DNA of 64,000 bases from Begonia masoniana. Its lineage: Eukaryota; Streptophyta; Magnoliopsida; Cucurbitales; Begoniaceae. Under the pieces are notes generated by a model. The model saw only the letters and a program-made list of their open reading frames with translations, was not told where the DNA came from and ran no database searches. Below are positions 24,011 to 36,049 of the stretch, piece by piece (position 1 is the first letter of the stretch; each line of letters starts with the position of its first letter). The DNA lies in NCBI GenBank assembly GCA_022432975.1, contig CM039509.1, positions 15,013,790-15,077,789 on the forward strand, in the 5' to 3' direction. Both the position numbers and the translations under genes were made by a program.

Positions 24011-24296
24011 TTCGACTTTTGTAATTCCTTGAGTAGTCCATCACTTAAAACCTTAATTCTTTTGACCGGACACTTGAAATATTTCCATTAATCTTTCCAA
24101 CAATATTTTCACCGCTAGTTTAACCCCATTGTAGTTTTAAATAATTTTTCCGCTGCAAAGTTTTCAAATGTTTTGAACGTTTAGTAAACGTCAAATTTTG
24201 TATGTCGAATGAAGTTTTAAATTTATTTGAAATTTCTTAGTCATGGTCAAGTAATGAGTAGCGAACCGGGTTCAGATAACTCGGGGCGTTACAGTA

Positions 24297-24308
24297 TGGT
24301 ATCAGAGA
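24297..24308 (+). promoter_or_regulatory. Primer binding site (tRNA-iMet type)
   Basis: TGGTATCAGAGA begins three bases after the 5' LTR. It matches the usual plant initiator-Met primer site TGGTATCAGAGC in 11 of 12 positions. Confidence 0.85.
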
Positions 24309-24406
24309 CATTCAGTTAAACCGTTCAAAAGATTACTCATCAGTGCCAACCGTCGCATGAAAGTACTCCAACAACTGTAAGTGTTTATGTTAGCTTCAGT
24401 TATAAG

Positions 24407-25741
24407 ATGTTTATGAGTATAGATAACTTTGTGCAGAGCCTTAGACAAATGGCTAGACGACCAGGGAGACCAAGAGTACCTAGGGAGATGCCAAACTTGA
24501 GGAATGAAGAAGATTCAAGTGTAATTAGACAGCTGACGGAGTTGATGCGTCAGCAGACAGATATTGTGCGACAGCAATCTGACCAGTTAGGTGTGTTATT
24601 GAGTCGGGAAACACAAGGAAGTGCCAATTCAGGTCACGTCAATGAGCATTCAGGGGATAGATTTCGTAGGCTGCAACCGCCCACATTTGATGGAAAGTCA
24701 TCTAACCCGATTGTTGCTGAGGAATGGCTTCGAAAGATAGAGAGCATGTTCAGGTGTGCCAATGTTGGAGAAGGGGAGAAAGTCATTTTGGCAACGTTTC
24801 ATCTAGCCGGTGATGCGCAGCTTTGGTGGGAATCGCTGGAGATCACCACCGATATTGCAACCATGTCTTGGTCACAATTCAAGGAAGTCTTTTACGAGAA
24901 ATACTTTAGCACCACTGTCCAGAACGCTAAGAAGGCTGAGTTTTTGAGCTTGAAGCAGACTGGGTCTGTGGCAGAGTACAACAGACAATTTGAGTCTCTG
25001 TCAAGGTTTGCTGGATACCTCGTTCATAGGAATGAGGACAAAGTGTTTCAATACCTGCAAGGTCTAAAGCCAGAAATTTACAGAGGAGTAAAGTATTCAG
25101 GCATCAAAGGCTTGTCATTCAGTGAAGTAGTGTCTACTGCATTGGAGGCAGAAGAAGCTGAAATGAAGTGTGCTGGACCAAAGGAAGCCCCGCGAAAGTT
25201 CTTTCAGCCCCACCAACAGAGGGGAATAAAGAGACCCGCTGAAGGTCAGAGTGATCAAGGTTCTGGAAAGAAGGTACCGGACACCAAGAAGTTTCCTCAG
25301 TGCATGAAATGTATGAAGAGCCACCCGGGCGAGTGTAAGTTTGGGACTGGTAAGTGTTATAACTGTGAGGGGTTTGGGCATTCGTTTAAGGATTGCCCGA
25401 AGCCCAGGGTCCTTCGATGTTTCAACTGTAATAAGACTGGCCACGTCATCAGAGACTGCCCAACGTTGAAGAGTGGCCCTGCTAAGATAAAACCAAGAAT
25501 ATTTTCCATGATGAAGTCGGGCGAAGAGGACCAGCCCGCTGTTGTGTCAGGTACTATATTGGTTAATTCTATGCTTGCTTTTACCTTGCTAGATTCAGGA
25601 GCAACCCATTCTTTTGTTGCGTCTACTTTTGCTGATAAGTTAGAAGTACAATCCACACCTTCTAGGCATGTAATCAATGTTGCTTACCCTCTGGTGAACA
25701 TTTACATTCCAACCAAGTGTTGCATGATTGCATGGTATTAG
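24407..25741 (+). CDS. gag: Element A Gag and N-terminal protease, frame-broken end
   Basis: 444 codons. Gag packages the RNA and forms the particle. The initiator could be ATG 24407 or the internal ATG of [11 protein letters not shown], which starts about residue 15 and looks more like related elements. The central Gag part has [23 protein letters not shown] and [13 protein letters not shown]. Two CCHC knuckles follow: [14 protein letters not shown] and [14 protein letters not shown], preceded by a CMKC..HPGEC finger. The protease starts with [10 protein letters not shown] near residue 397. After 'GTTGCTTACCCTCTGG' (about 25690) one base seems missing: the frame then gives a short unrelated end, while the +1 frame continues the protease (HSNQVLHDC) into the next reading frame. 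This is not at a normal gag-pol border. Confidence 0.88.
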   Translation: MFMSIDNFVQSLRQMARRPGRPRVPREMPNLRNEEDSSVIRQLTELMRQQTDIVRQQSDQLGVLLSRETQGSANSGHVNEHSGDRFRRLQPPTFDGKSSNPIVAEEWLRKIESMFRCANVGEGEKVILATFHLAGDAQLWWESLEITTDIATMSWSQFKEVFYEKYFSTTVQNAKKAEFLSLKQTGSVAEYNRQFESLSRFAGYLVHRNEDKVFQYLQGLKPEIYRGVKYSGIKGLSFSEVVSTALEAEEAEMKCAGPKEAPRKFFQPHQQRGIKRPAEGQSDQGSGKKVPDTKKFPQCMKCMKSHPGECKFGTGKCYNCEGFGHSFKDCPKPRVLRCFNCNKTGHVIRDCPTLKSGPAKIKPRIFSMMKSGEEDQPAVVSGTILVNSMLAFTLLDSGATHSFVASTFADKLEVQSTPSRHVINVAYPLVNIYIPTKCCMIAWY

Positions 25742-28700
25742 TAGGGGACAAAAATCTATCTGCTGATTTAATTGTTATGGATATAGTGGGATTTGATGTA
25801 ATCTTAGGAATGGATTGGTTATTTAAACACCACGCCATAATTGATTGTAGGACTGGGATAGTTAGTTTCCAACCCCCTGGTAGTTTGAAGCATACCTTTC
25901 AAGCTCTGAAGAAGAACAAGGAAATGACCGTGATGTCTTCTATAAATTGTAGACCCTCCCCATGCAGTGGGTATTTGTGCTTTTTGGCCAGTGTTTTAGA
26001 CACACAACATTTAGAAAGATCGAGTCCCCAAAATGTCTTGGTTGTTCAAGATTTTCCGGAAATATTCTTAGATGACCTTCCTGGCTTGCCGCCAGATAGG
26101 GAAATTGAATTTGTTGTAGATGTTTACCCCGGAGCCGAGCCTGTGTCTAAAAATCCATATAGGCTAGCACCAACAGAACTTAAGGAGTTAAAGAAACAGT
26201 TGGAGGACTTGTTGGAGAAGGGATTCATACGCCCTAGCTTCTCACCGTGGGGTGCACCTGTCCTCTTTGTCAAGAAGAAAGATGGATCGATGCGTATGTG
26301 CATAGACTATAGAGAATTAAACAAGCTAACCATCAAAAACAAGTATCCACTACCAAGAATTGATGACTTATTTGACCAGCTTAGGGGTGTGAGAGTTTTC
26401 TCTAAGATTGACTTAAGGTCCGGTTATTACCAATTGAAGGTTAAATCCGAAGACATCCCAAAGACTGCTTTTCGTACAAGGTATAGACACTATGAGTTTT
26501 TGGTCATGTCTTTTGGTTTGACAAATGCACCAGCAGCCTTCATGGATCTCATGAATAGGGTGTTTCGTGAGTATTTAGATAAGTTTGTTATTGTATTCAT
26601 TGATGACATCCTAATCTACTCTAAAACTGAGGACGAGCATGCAAGGCATTTGGGTTTGGTGTTGGAGTTACTAAGACAGCACCAACTTTATGCTAAGTTT
26701 TCCAAGTGTGAATTTTGGTTGGACAGAGTTCACTTTCTTGGTCACGTGATCTCTGGTGATGGAATATCTGTCGATCCAGCTAAAGTTCAAGCAGTTAAGG
26801 AATGGCCCCTACCGAAGAATGCTACAGATATCAGGAGCTTTCTTGGACTAGCAGGGTACTACAGAAAGTTCATTGAGGGGTTTTCGAAGATTGCCACACC
26901 CCTCACTATGTTAACAAGGAAAAATGTAAAGTATATTTGGACTGATAAGTGTGAGTTCAGTTTCCAAACCTTAAAGCAGAAACTGACCAATGCACCTATA
27001 CTAACCCTTCCTGTTGAAAATGGTAAGTTTAGTATTTATTGCGATGCTTCCAAAATTGGACTTGGCTGTGTTTTGATGCAAGACGGAAAAGTTATAGCTT
27101 ATGCATCTAGGCAATTAAAAGTGCACGAGAAGAATTATCCTACTCATGACTTAGAATTAGCTGCAGTGGTTTTTGCATTAAAGATTTGGAGGCACTACCT
27201 GTATGGACAAACTTGCGAAATATTTTCGGATCATAAGAGTCTGAAGTACATTTTCACACAGAAGGAGCTAAACATGAGGCAACGTAGATGGTTGGAATTT
27301 GTAAAAGACTATGACTTTGAGATTAAGTATCATCCCGGCAAAGCGAATGTAGTGGCGGACGCTTTGAGCAGGGTGACTCCATCGGTTTCTACATTGATGC
27401 TAGACATACCGATAGCCTTAGAGACTGAATTCCTAAGGTTTAACCTTGAAGCGGTATCTAGCGTGTCAGCCATGCTTTCGGCCATATCTTTGAGGCCTAC
27501 TATTTTGGGGAGAATAAAGGAAGTTCAAATGAGTGACGCTGAATGCAATAAGTATAAGTTGTACATAGATTCTACTGTCAAGACAGATTTCAACTGCTCG
27601 GCTGATGGAATCCTTAAGTTTAGAAATAGATGGTTTGTTCCAGCTAATGTCGAGCTTCGAAAGGAAATTCTATCCGAGGCTCATTCTTCTAGACTCTCTA
27701 TTCATCCTGGAAGTACTAAGATGTACAGGGATCTCAAGCAGCATTTTTGGTGGCCAAGTATGAAAAGATGTGTGGCGGAGTACGTGGGGTCATGTTTGGT
27801 CTGCCAGCAGGTCAAAGCTGAACATCAGAGGCCTGCAGGAACATTGCAACCCCTACCAGTTCCGGAATGGAAGTGGGAACAAGTGACAATGGATTTTGTT
27901 ACAGGATTGCCTAGAACAGCAAAAGGACACGATGCAATTTGGGTAATAGTTAATCGTTTGACCAAATCCGCCCATTTTCTGCCTATTAAGATAACATATT
28001 CGATGGATCAACTAGCAGAGTTGTATGTGCAAGAGATCATTAGATTACATGGAGTTCCAAGCACTATAGTTTCAGACCGAGACTCTAGATTTACATCTAA
28101 GTTTTGGAAAAGTTTGCATAAGGCTATGGGAACGCAACTTAATTTTAGCACAGCCTTTCACCCTCAAACAGATGGACAATCCGAGAGAACTATTCAGACC
28201 TTAGAGGATATGCTCCGAGCGTGCATATTAGATTTTCAAGGATCTTGGAGTAAGTATTTACCATTGGTAGAGTTCTCTTACAACAACAGTTTTCAGGCGA
28301 CAATAGGAATGGCACCGTATGAAGCATTATATGGACGAAAATGCAGATCACCTTTGTACTGGGATGAAGTTGGTGAAGCACAGTTACTTGGTCCTGATAT
28401 TGTGCAGCAAACTGTTGAGAAGGTTGCTCTCATCCGTCAGAGGATCTTAACCGCCCAAAGTCGACAGAAAAGCTATGCTGACAGAAGACGCAGAGAGTTA
28501 GAGTTTGAAGTTGGTAGTGAGGTTTTTCTTAAGATATCACCATTCAAAGGAGTTGTGAGGTTCGGAAAGAGGGGCAAACTAAATCCTAGATTTATTGGAC
28601 CGTTCCCAATTCTGAAGAAGATCGGGAAAACAGCTTATCAGTTACAGCTACCAGCCTCTATGGGAGGAATACATAACGTGTTTCATGTCTCTATGTTAAA

Positions 28701-28932
28701 GAAGTGTGTGCGGGATCCAGCTCAAGTTGTCGAACAGCAAAGCATTGAAATTCAACCTACACTTACCTATGAAGAAAAGCCAGTAAAGATTTTAGATTTT
28801 GCAGTAAAGGTATTACGCAACAAGGAGGTACCATTGGTAAAAGTCTTGTGGCACAATCAGAATACAGAGGAGACAACATGGGAGCGCCAGCAAGACATGT
28901 TAGACCAACATCCAGAGTTATTCAGGTACTGA
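25717..28932 (+). CDS. pol: Element A Pol: protease end, RT, RNase H, integrase, chromodomain
   Basis: 1071 codons in frame from the frameshift. ILGMDWL near residue 30 is the end of the protease fold. [41 protein letters not shown], and the catalytic FIDDILIYS near residue 294. RNase [33 protein letters not shown]. Integrase: zinc finger [16 protein letters not shown], then the catalytic core from [15 protein letters not shown] (first Asp near 727) with [12 protein letters not shown] and [12 protein letters not shown]. The chromodomain is at the end, about 1018-1070 ([35 protein letters not shown]); it targets integration to marked chromatin in chromoviruses. No internal stops. Translation from this ATG is unlikely to be natural, because the protease start lies in the preceding frame. 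Confidence 0.93.
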   Translation: MLHDCMVLVGDKNLSADLIVMDIVGFDVILGMDWLFKHHAIIDCRTGIVSFQPPGSLKHTFQALKKNKEMTVMSSINCRPSPCSGYLCFLASVLDTQHLERSSPQNVLVVQDFPEIFLDDLPGLPPDREIEFVVDVYPGAEPVSKNPYRLAPTELKELKKQLEDLLEKGFIRPSFSPWGAPVLFVKKKDGSMRMCIDYRELNKLTIKNKYPLPRIDDLFDQLRGVRVFSKIDLRSGYYQLKVKSEDIPKTAFRTRYRHYEFLVMSFGLTNAPAAFMDLMNRVFREYLDKFVIVFIDDILIYSKTEDEHARHLGLVLELLRQHQLYAKFSKCEFWLDRVHFLGHVISGDGISVDPAKVQAVKEWPLPKNATDIRSFLGLAGYYRKFIEGFSKIATPLTMLTRKNVKYIWTDKCEFSFQTLKQKLTNAPILTLPVENGKFSIYCDASKIGLGCVLMQDGKVIAYASRQLKVHEKNYPTHDLELAAVVFALKIWRHYLYGQTCEIFSDHKSLKYIFTQKELNMRQRRWLEFVKDYDFEIKYHPGKANVVADALSRVTPSVSTLMLDIPIALETEFLRFNLEAVSSVSAMLSAISLRPTILGRIKEVQMSDAECNKYKLYIDSTVKTDFNCSADGILKFRNRWFVPANVELRKEILSEAHSSRLSIHPGSTKMYRDLKQHFWWPSMKRCVAEYVGSCLVCQQVKAEHQRPAGTLQPLPVPEWKWEQVTMDFVTGLPRTAKGHDAIWVIVNRLTKSAHFLPIKITYSMDQLAELYVQEIIRLHGVPSTIVSDRDSRFTSKFWKSLHKAMGTQLNFSTAFHPQTDGQSERTIQTLEDMLRACILDFQGSWSKYLPLVEFSYNNSFQATIGMAPYEALYGRKCRSPLYWDEVGEAQLLGPDIVQQTVEKVALIRQRILTAQSRQKSYADRRRRELEFEVGSEVFLKISPFKGVVRFGKRGKLNPRFIGPFPILKKIGKTAYQLQLPASMGGIHNVFHVSMLKKCVRDPAQVVEQQSIEIQPTLTYEEKPVKILDFAVKVLRNKEVPLVKVLWHNQNTEETTWERQQDMLDQHPELFRY

Positions 28933-28954
28933 ATTTTGAGGACAAAATTCTTTT

Positions 28955-28967
28955 AAGGAGGGTAGAT
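28955..28967 (+). promoter_or_regulatory. Polypurine tract of element A
   Basis: AAGGAGGGTAGAT directly precedes the 3' LTR start TGTAGC. GAGGACAAAATTC upstream is typical of this lineage. It primes plus-strand synthesis. Confidence 0.85.
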
Positions 28968-31189
28968 TGTAGCACCTGGTTCTATCGAACCAGCCTTTTA
29001 TTATTAAAGTAATACACTTGACTAGGTAATGAATTAAATAAGGTTATTGAACAACTTGTTAAGGGTATTAGAGTAATTTACAATGTTCAAAAGTTGGGTA
29101 ACGTATTTAAGGATAAGGGTTGGGTTTATTGCACTGTAGCCGCCACCCCCCCCTCTCATACTCTTCTCTTCGGAAACTTTCAGCTCAAGCAGCCGAGCTC
29201 TCTAGGCGATTCTCCTCGCTCGGTTCTCCTTCGACTTAGGTAAGTTTCTTTTCCTTATTTCTCTTGTGGTATGGTGGTGAAATGCCTGGAGGATTGCAAT
29301 GTGAGGATTTTGAGGATGCTGAGATTGAGTGTGGATTCGGGTTTTAGCGATAAGAAGGAATGCTCGGGTAGTAGAGTTTCTAACTAGATTTCTCGAACCA
29401 CTGTTTGATATTTTGAAAGGTTTAGTGAAGCCTTGATTTATATTCTGTATGAACTTAGGTGAACAGACCTCCGAAGTAGCTAGCAACCAGACAGATTTCC
29501 AGGAGCCAGGTAAGTAAAGTATTGCTTGTGCCTTCGGGCCTACATCACAAAACAGTAGGTTTATGTATGCTTGAATGTTTCTATTGTCCATGCATCATGT
29601 TTTGTTAAAAGTTACGAAAATGAATTTCATGTAAAGAATGGTAAGGTATGAACTGTATGCGACAGACAAGCTATTAAGGGAACTAATCCACCCCTTAACT
29701 TATGAAGAGATTTAGACATTGGGAGAAGTGATCCCACTCCCAAGGGAACCATGGGATCAGATCAAGTGTTAAGGGAATTCATCTGCCCCTTAATTAAGTA
29801 GGAGGATGTAGACATTGGGAGAATTGATCCCACTCCCAAGGGAACCATGGGATCAGATCATGTTATGAACGAATGCGTATGCCACTGAGATGAGAAAAAA
29901 TAGAAACTGCATATTTAGGAGTTTAAGTTCAGCATTTTACTTCATTCATATACTGCTTTACTTACTTAGCATTAGGCTAATAGATGAGTTTTGTGATGTA
30001 GGTGAAGAAGTGTTAGCAGGTGTGTCTCCTGATCGTGTTGAGGAATAGTGGACGTTGGAGGAGTGCATTCAGGCTTCGGCATGATAACTGATGGGGCGGT
30101 TTAGCATGTTGTCTACAGATGTGGAGGTTTAGTGGATAATGATTTAATCGAGTATATGAAGTTTTTAGTAAATGAGATTACAGCTATTTGACTTTGTTTT
30201 CGAGAATTTCTGATTTTCATGTTTTTACTGATTTTGATCAATACAATGACTTGGAGTGTTATGAAAGGATTTTTGGTAAAATGTTTTAAGTCTGTTAGAT
30301 AGTCGAAGCTTTCTCGGGTTATAGACAGGTTGTTCAGTCCATTGGTAGGAATTGAATAATTTTTGTATCAGTGGATATGTGTAGAGGTTTATTGCGTTCT
30401 GTGGAAGGAAATCGTGTTGATGTCTATCGGAAGAAGGAAGTCTATCGGTAGATGTGGTGTGTCAGTCTGTCGGAAGATGAAAGTCTATCGGCAGATGCCT
30501 TAAGGAGTCACGTGAGAAGCACGTGTCGGCAAATGTAGTCTGTTCGATCGGAAGGTGTAGAGTATTAAGTCGTCGAGTAGTGATCGGCAGGTGTAGTCTG
30601 AGAGAGTTAAGGGGTTTTCTCGTTTAGCGAATCGGAAGATGTAGAGTAATCTGTTTGTCGTAGTGAATCGGAAGATGTAGTGTATGTTTTAATTCTATCG
30701 GAAGGAGTCATATTGTTGTTATCGGAAGATGTCGTGTGTTTATCTATTGAGAGATGAAATTGCGCTGACTTCATCGGCAGATGAAGTTATGTTGACTTCA
30801 TCGGCAGATGAAGTGGTGTATGAAGTTCTCACGACTTCATCGGCAGATGAAGTTGTGGGTGAAGTCGTGTAGACGTCATCGACAGAAGCCTTTGGTTTTC
30901 TACTTCTGCTTCTTCTGTTGACTTTGTCGTCGGCAGATGAATTCGACTTTTGTAATTCCTTGAGTAGTCCATCACTTAAAACCTTAATTCTTTTGACCGG
31001 ACACTTGAAATATTTCCATTAATCTTTCCAACAATATTTTCACCGCTAGTTTAACCCCATTGTAGTTTTAAATAATTTTTCCGCTGCAAAGTTTTGTATG
31101 TCGAATGAAGTTTTAAATTTATTTGAAATTTCTTAGTCATGGTCAAGTAATGAGTAGCGAACCGGGTTCAGATAACTCGGGGCGTTACA
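28968..31189 (+). repeat. Element A 3' LTR
   Basis: 2222 bp, nearly identical to the 5' LTR. It lacks the 35 bp noted there. Substitutions I see are mostly transitions, for example ACTTAAGT versus ACTTAGGT at the first leader donor. Confidence 0.93.
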
Positions 31190-31547
31190 TCCGCCTTGTC
31201 GTTTAGTGACCGGTGGACTTAGGCATTTCACTCATCCGCCTTTGTCGTCTTCCCATTGGATGATGCAGCGTTAAACACCATCGGATGATGCAGCGTTAAA
31301 CACCATCGGATGATGTAGTACTTTGTTTATCAATTTATATTTTACAGCCCTGTTTTCATATTAAGAACCTGTACACTTAACATATTCATTAGATAACTAA
31401 AATACCATTTTTCAAGGATATTTCTAACAGATAAATCTCATATTCATAAATCATTAGTTTCAAACGTAATAAACATAATCAAATTACTTTAACATATAAA
31501 CACATCATCAAAAACATATTTAGACTTAAACACCATTTAAGTCAACA

Positions 31548-31720
31548 GGCCGATGCTGTCAAATATCTCTTTGATCTTCAACGACTCCCAACTTCTAAAG
31601 TCGACGATCATGCAATAATTAATTGAGCGTTTCCGCAAATTTTGCTCAAACTTCCTCTAGCAATCTTCATTCCAAAATTCCATGGCAAGATACTGTTAAG
31701 TTCACGTAGAACAAATTTTA
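31548..31720 (-). pseudogene. Remnant of a 'putative plant transposon protein' gene (5' part)
   Basis: Minus strand: VDFRSWESLKIKEIFDSI runs straight up to the target duplication GGCCG and continues across the inserted LTR as LHGLRRVYALSDDSCESIV at 21090. The MULE gene has VDFKGWESLEIKEMFDRIRL at the same place, with a small intron after VDFK that is absent here. No intact upstream exon was recognised. Confidence 0.6.
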
Positions 31721-33986
31721 ATATGTTATGCAAATATAACATTATAAATAAAATTTGACAAAATTAAAAAATTATCTTCATATATGAAGATATTTTATTA
31801 CAATATTTTATAAATAAATATGAAATAAAAAATTATATTTCATAAAAATTAAAAATATGTTATGAAACTATTTTATTACAATATTTATTCAAGTACTACT
31901 TAATAGATAAACATTTGCTAAAAAACAAAATATATATAACTAACCCAACATTTAGTATAATATAATTATCGTCTCATTTTTTCATGTATGTCATTTTTTA
32001 AAATAAATATATAATTATTATTTGACTTTATCTATAAAACAATTATATTTCAATTTAACACCTCAAGTATAAGTTTTTTATTTAAATCCCTAAAATAAAT
32101 TATAAAAAAATTCATACCTAGCCTATGAACATGGTGAAATATCGCCGAAACAATGCAAATAGTCGAGTTAGTATTGAAAATTTTCAGTGTAATTTGATAA
32201 AAAGAAAGAAGAGAGCTCCTTAAATAGGAGAAAGGACGGTCAGTCCAATAGAACCGGTCGTCCTCACACGTGGGACAAAACCCGTGAATTAAATCACGAG
32301 ATTTTGACAAAAAAAACCAAGAGGACCAGTCTACTTAGACCGGCCGACCTTTCCGTGGAGGATGGTTAGACGGACGTACCTTTAGGTTTAGATTGACTAT
32401 TTATAATACTTTGAAGTTTGGTTCGATAAATAGTAAGTTTTAAGGGTTTTTTTTTTTAAATTTATATTTCAGAGTTTAAAAAAAATCCTTTAATTTTTCA
32501 ATTAATTTATTATATTAAAATATTTGCCAAGTACCCACTTCCCACCCACACAAAGACCAACAACTTGGGTGAATTATAAAAATTGGAGTTGATATTTCAT
32601 ATCCAGCCATGTATAATGTTTGATGAGGATGCTAAAGTAGTATTTTTCTCAAATATGTGGGTCTTTCCTTCGTAAAAGACCATACAAGTCGTAAGCAGGA
32701 ATAAATTAGAGTGCTGAGGACACAATTTTCAACATGGCTATTCAAAGATTTAAAAAATATAAATAAATAAATTATCATCAACACAAAATCTTAAGATTTT
32801 AAAATTATTGATAATTTGACAAATTCAAAATTTAATCTTATTAAAAAAATTCACATGTAAAGGATCAATAAAGAAATCAGCCTCCATGTTAGGGGAAATA
32901 TTAAAAAAATATAAATTAATAAATTATTATCAACCCACATATTTAAGTTTTTCAAATTGTTAATAATTTGTCATCGAGCACCATGAGACAAAATATTCCA
33001 CTCAATTTTACCAACACTGCAAGAGAGGTCAACAATACATAGCAAATAAAGCATTTAGAGGGGTTAGTCCCGGTTGATTTTCAAAATAATTTTTTAGAGC
33101 AAGTTTTTTGTTTTTTAGATCGTTAGCAAAATTATTAGTATTGTGATAAAAGCTATTGTTTCATTTCTTCACACGTGATGACAATTTAAACCCTTATAGT
33201 TATCTTCATTCACTTGATTTTGTGCACATACTCAATGACATTGTTGTATATAGCCTTTGAACTGAGCGTGATATCAAAGTGTATGCAAAAAATTATGTGA
33301 ATAAAGATAAACACGATATGTTATAATTACGATTGCACTAAAAAAATATGAAATATTTCATGAATTTTATCTCGGCAATGATCATTTGCAAACAAGATAA
33401 AGTGCAGAGACAGTTTCACTCCAAAAATTTGTTTATGTTATTAGTTGTCCATCATCCGCAAGTACAAAGACTTTGCCCTTACAAATGTCATTAATATGTC
33501 CATTCTAGTTGCATAGAAGTTATTCTCTAAATTCTTAGTTGGTCCTGTTTTAGGATAGAATAGTTTAATTTCATAGTAAATTGAGACATCACTTGATTTT
33601 TCTTCGTTTCGCCACTTTATTTAAACTTTTTGCACTTGTGGGGTCGAGGATTGTTGCATAGAGAAAGTGCAAAATTGTTTAAGTATTTAAATTATCTTCG
33701 ACCCCACACTCAAGTTAAAATTAATAAATTGTGCAATTTATTTGAAATTTTTAAACCTGTGCACTCTAATTTTTTCTTTGAGATTTGTTTTATTTATTAT
33801 ATTCAAAGAAAAAAAATTCAAACGGATAAAAATTGTCTAAACAAACTCCAAACTAAAATCAATCCAAATCAAATCTCAAACTATGGAGCCAAACCGAGAT
33901 AATCGGTTTAAAGTTCAATGTTCATTTTATTAAAAAAATAAATTTAAGTTAAATTAATCCCAATAATAAAAAGAAAGTAAAGCGAT
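31721..33986. other. AT-rich DNA without recognisable genes
   Basis: Very AT-rich. Around 32225-32400 a GC-richer block holds 'gacggtcagtcc', 'gtcctcacacgtgggacaaaac' and 'gttagacggacgtacc'; its reverse complement partly resembles 56800-56840 (attttgtcccatgtgtgagg). No coding sequence is supported. Confidence 0.45.
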
Positions 33987-34479
33987 ACATGTTAAATAAC
34001 GTAGCCAAGCGATGCAAAAAAATATTCTCACTTGAACAGTTTCTCTCTCTACTTTTTGTCTCTCCAACTGCCTGTTTGTTTCATAACATCTCTGATCTTT
34101 CAATTTAAGGCACTAAAAGGTTTATTTTCTTCAATCTTTTTATCATTCCTTCTTTGCAGAGAGCAAAATTTCAAATCAAACAGTCATGGAGAAATTGATT
34201 CATTTTCTACTTCAAAATCATTTCTTTGATGGTTTCCCCAACACCAGAAGAATGGCGCAACAGAAAATGAGGGAGAAAGCTGCGAGGAAAACTCTTCGAC
34301 GATCGTTTTTCCAACTTCAATGTTTTTCTCGCTGGATTAAAGATTCATAAATGGTTAACTACAGAAGAGTAGAATACAGAGCAACTAGTTTGATTAAAAT
34401 ATAAGTCCGCCTGGAACTTGAATAACATCGCAGACGGGACACTGAAAAATCTGATACCATAATTTGAGAAGGGAGGAGA

Positions 34480-34890
34480 TCATATATTTTTGATAAAGGT
34501 GCAGTAGAAAATGAGGGATGAAATAGTGAGGAAAGCAATGAAAGACATGATTCTGAAGTAGAGAGGAAAAGGAATAGTGGCGAGGAAGAAAGTCAACACC
34601 AGGCAGAAGAGGGTGAGGCAACGAAGAATCTGGGTCGGCACAGGAGATTTGAACTTGACAAACTCGGCTAGTAATAAACAAAAAATACCCAGAAGAACGG
34701 AGAGATAAAGGAATTGAAATATAAAAGGAAACTGACAATGATCATGAATGGATTTAGTTGCTATGCCAACGGCTTTGGTGAAGTAAAAACCCATCAGGCT
34801 GCTCGACCAACCGACAATCTTTGCAGACCAAGCTTCAATAATAGAGGTGTATGCCTCTAAATCTTTTATCGCAGACAAAACATTCTCCAA
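34480..34890 (-). CDS. Small membrane protein, left copy of an inverted pair
   Basis: 136 codons, not recognised. Soluble start MENVLSAIKDLEAYTSIIE, then KIVGWSSSLMGFYFTKAVGI, IFQFLYLSVLLGIFCLLLA (hydrophobic, likely membrane span), CLTLFCLVLTFFLATIPFPL (likely span), and a hydrophobic C-terminus ending FIKNI. The right-arm copy at 35120-35533 encodes the same protein in the opposite direction, which supports this frame as once coding. No domain was recognised. The gene lies entirely in the inverted repeat, so a read-through transcript would fold into a long hairpin. Confidence 0.55.
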   Translation of the reverse strand: MENVLSAIKDLEAYTSIIEAWSAKIVGWSSSLMGFYFTKAVGIATKSIHDHCQFPFIFQFLYLSVLLGIFCLLLAEFVKFKSPVPTQILRCLTLFCLVLTFFLATIPFPLYFRIMSFIAFLTISSLIFYCTFIKNI

Positions 34891-35119
34891 GAAAGAAAAA
34901 AATCAACATATTTGCATGAAACTTACTAGTCAATCGCCATTGATGACTACCTCACATGGGAGTCAAAGTTCTTTTCTTTTTAATATAAAAAAAAAAAGAA
35001 AAAGAAAAAAGGCACTGGACAGTAACATTTTATTGCTTGAGGACAATGCCTACTTTGACTCTCATGTGAGGTAGTCATCAATGGCCGATGACTAGTAAGT
35101 TTCATGACTTTTTTATTTC

Positions 35120-35533
35120 TTGAAGAATGTTTTGTCTGTAATAAAAGATTCAGAGGCAGCCACCTCTGTTATTGAAGCTTGGTCTGCAAAGATTGTCGGT
35201 TGGGCAAGCAGCCTGATGGGTTTTTACTTCACCAAAGCCGTTGGCTTAGCAACTAAATCCATTCATGATCATCGTCAGCTTCCTCTTATATTTCAATTCC
35301 TTTATCTCTCTGTTTGTCTGGATTTTTCTTGTTTACTGTTGGCTAAGTTTGTCAAGTTTAAATCTTCGGTGTCCAACTAGATTCTTCGCTACCTCACCCT
35401 CTTCTGCCTGATGTTGGCCTTCTTCCTCGTCATTTCTATTATTTTCCCTCTCTACTTCAAAATCATTTCTTTCATTGTCTTTCTCACTACTTTATCCCTT
35501 ATTTTCTACTGCACCTTCATCAACAGTATCTGA
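35120..35533 (+). pseudogene. Small membrane protein, right copy, with a nonsense codon
   Basis: Starts MKNVLSVIKDSEAATSVIE, parallel to the left copy (34890-34480). A TAG at 35378-35380 stops it after 86 codons at the place where the left copy has CAG (Gln). Beyond it the frame stays open and matching (ILRYLTLFCLMLAFFLV to CTFINSI, stop 35531-35533). This is a single C-to-T change in a CAG context. Confidence 0.6.
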
Positions 35534-36049
35534 TCTCCTCCCAGCTCAAATTATGGTATCAGATTTTTCGGTCTCTCTCGTCTGCGATGTTATTCAAGTT
35601 CCAGACGAACATATATTTTAATCAAACTAGTTGCTCTGTGTTCTACTCTTCTGTAGTTAACCATTTATGAATCTTTAATCAAGCGAGGAAAACATTGAAG
35701 TTAGAAAAACGATAGTCAAAGATTTTTCCTCGCTGCTCTCTCCCTCATTTTCCGTTGCGCCATTTTTCTGGTGTTGGAGAAATCATCAAATAAATGATTT
35801 TCAAGTAGAAAATGAATCAATTTCTCCATGTCTGTTTGATTTGAAATTTTGCTCTCTGCAAAGAAGGAATGATCAAAAAACTGAAGAAAATAAACCTTTT
35901 AGTGCCTTGAATTTAAAGAACAGAGATGCTATGAAACAGGCAGTAGGAGAGAGAGAACAAAGAGAGAGAATTAGACGTTCAAGCGAGAATATTTTTTTGT
36001 ATCGCTTGGCTACGTTATTTCACATGTAACATATGTCGGAGGATTTAGA

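Larger units (their letters stand above)
22036..24293 (+). repeat. Element A 5' LTR
   Basis: TGTAGCACCTGG to CGGGGCGTTACA, 2258 bp. The order is promoter with GTATTTAAG (22171), GC-rich leader, two intron-like segments, GATCCC inverted-motif block (22740-22930), and the CGGNNGATG array (23480-24010). It keeps 35 bp (about 24159-24193) that the 3' LTR has lost between TTTT microhomologies. Confidence 0.93.
22036..31189 (+). mobile_element. Element A: full-length Ty3/gypsy chromovirus (Tekay-like)
   Basis: A 9.15-kb element with two LTRs (22036-24293 and 28968-31189), 5-bp target duplication TCCGC (22031-22035 and 31190-31194), a tRNA-iMet type primer site, gag-protease and RT-RNaseH-integrase-chromodomain coding, and a polypurine tract. 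The chromodomain after integrase and the LTR style point to the Tekay lineage of chromoviruses. The two LTRs differ by about ten substitutions that I can see plus one 35-bp deletion, so the insertion is recent. One frameshift in the protease separates the reading frame into two parts, so this copy is probably not autonomous unless that is an assembly error. Confidence 0.93.
21094..31547 (+). mobile_element. Copia-like solo LTR, split by element A
   Basis: Starts TGTAGGATCGAGATTGTC, ends TTTAAGTCAACA, flanked by GGCCG at 21089-21093 and 31548-31552. Without element A (22036-31189) it is about 1.3 kb. Early sequence such as 'aagaggggggtgaattagac' and 'tttttacgtggttcgacc' is of a kind I associate with plant copia-type or TRIM-like LTRs (from memory, so the class is uncertain). 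The second part holds CGGATGATG and GTCGTTTAGTGACCGG motifs like those of the gypsy LTRs. Confidence 0.75.
33987..36030. repeat. 2-kb inverted repeat (arms about 980 bp, loop about 80 bp)
   Basis: The left arm 33987-34968 and right arm 35051-36030 are imperfect inverted copies. Outer ends match as 'ataacgtagccaagcga' against 'tcgcttggctacgttat'; inner ends as 'gactacctcacatgggagtc' against 'gactctcatgtgaggtagtc'. The central 80 bases are A-rich. The arms contain two head-to-head copies of one small gene. Similarity is high but not perfect, so the duplication is not brand new. Confidence 0.9.

Noticed and set aside
25690..25741. Programmed gag-pol frameshift in element A
   Set aside because: The break falls inside the protease, after LDSGATHSF and before ILGMDWL, not at a gag-pol border, and no slippery site with structure is evident. 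A one-base loss explains it.
22271..29591. A 129-codon minus-strand frame found twice (22271-22660 and 29202-29591)
   Set aside because: The two copies lie in the two LTRs of element A and are alike only because the LTRs are. No family signature, and it runs antisense to the leader.
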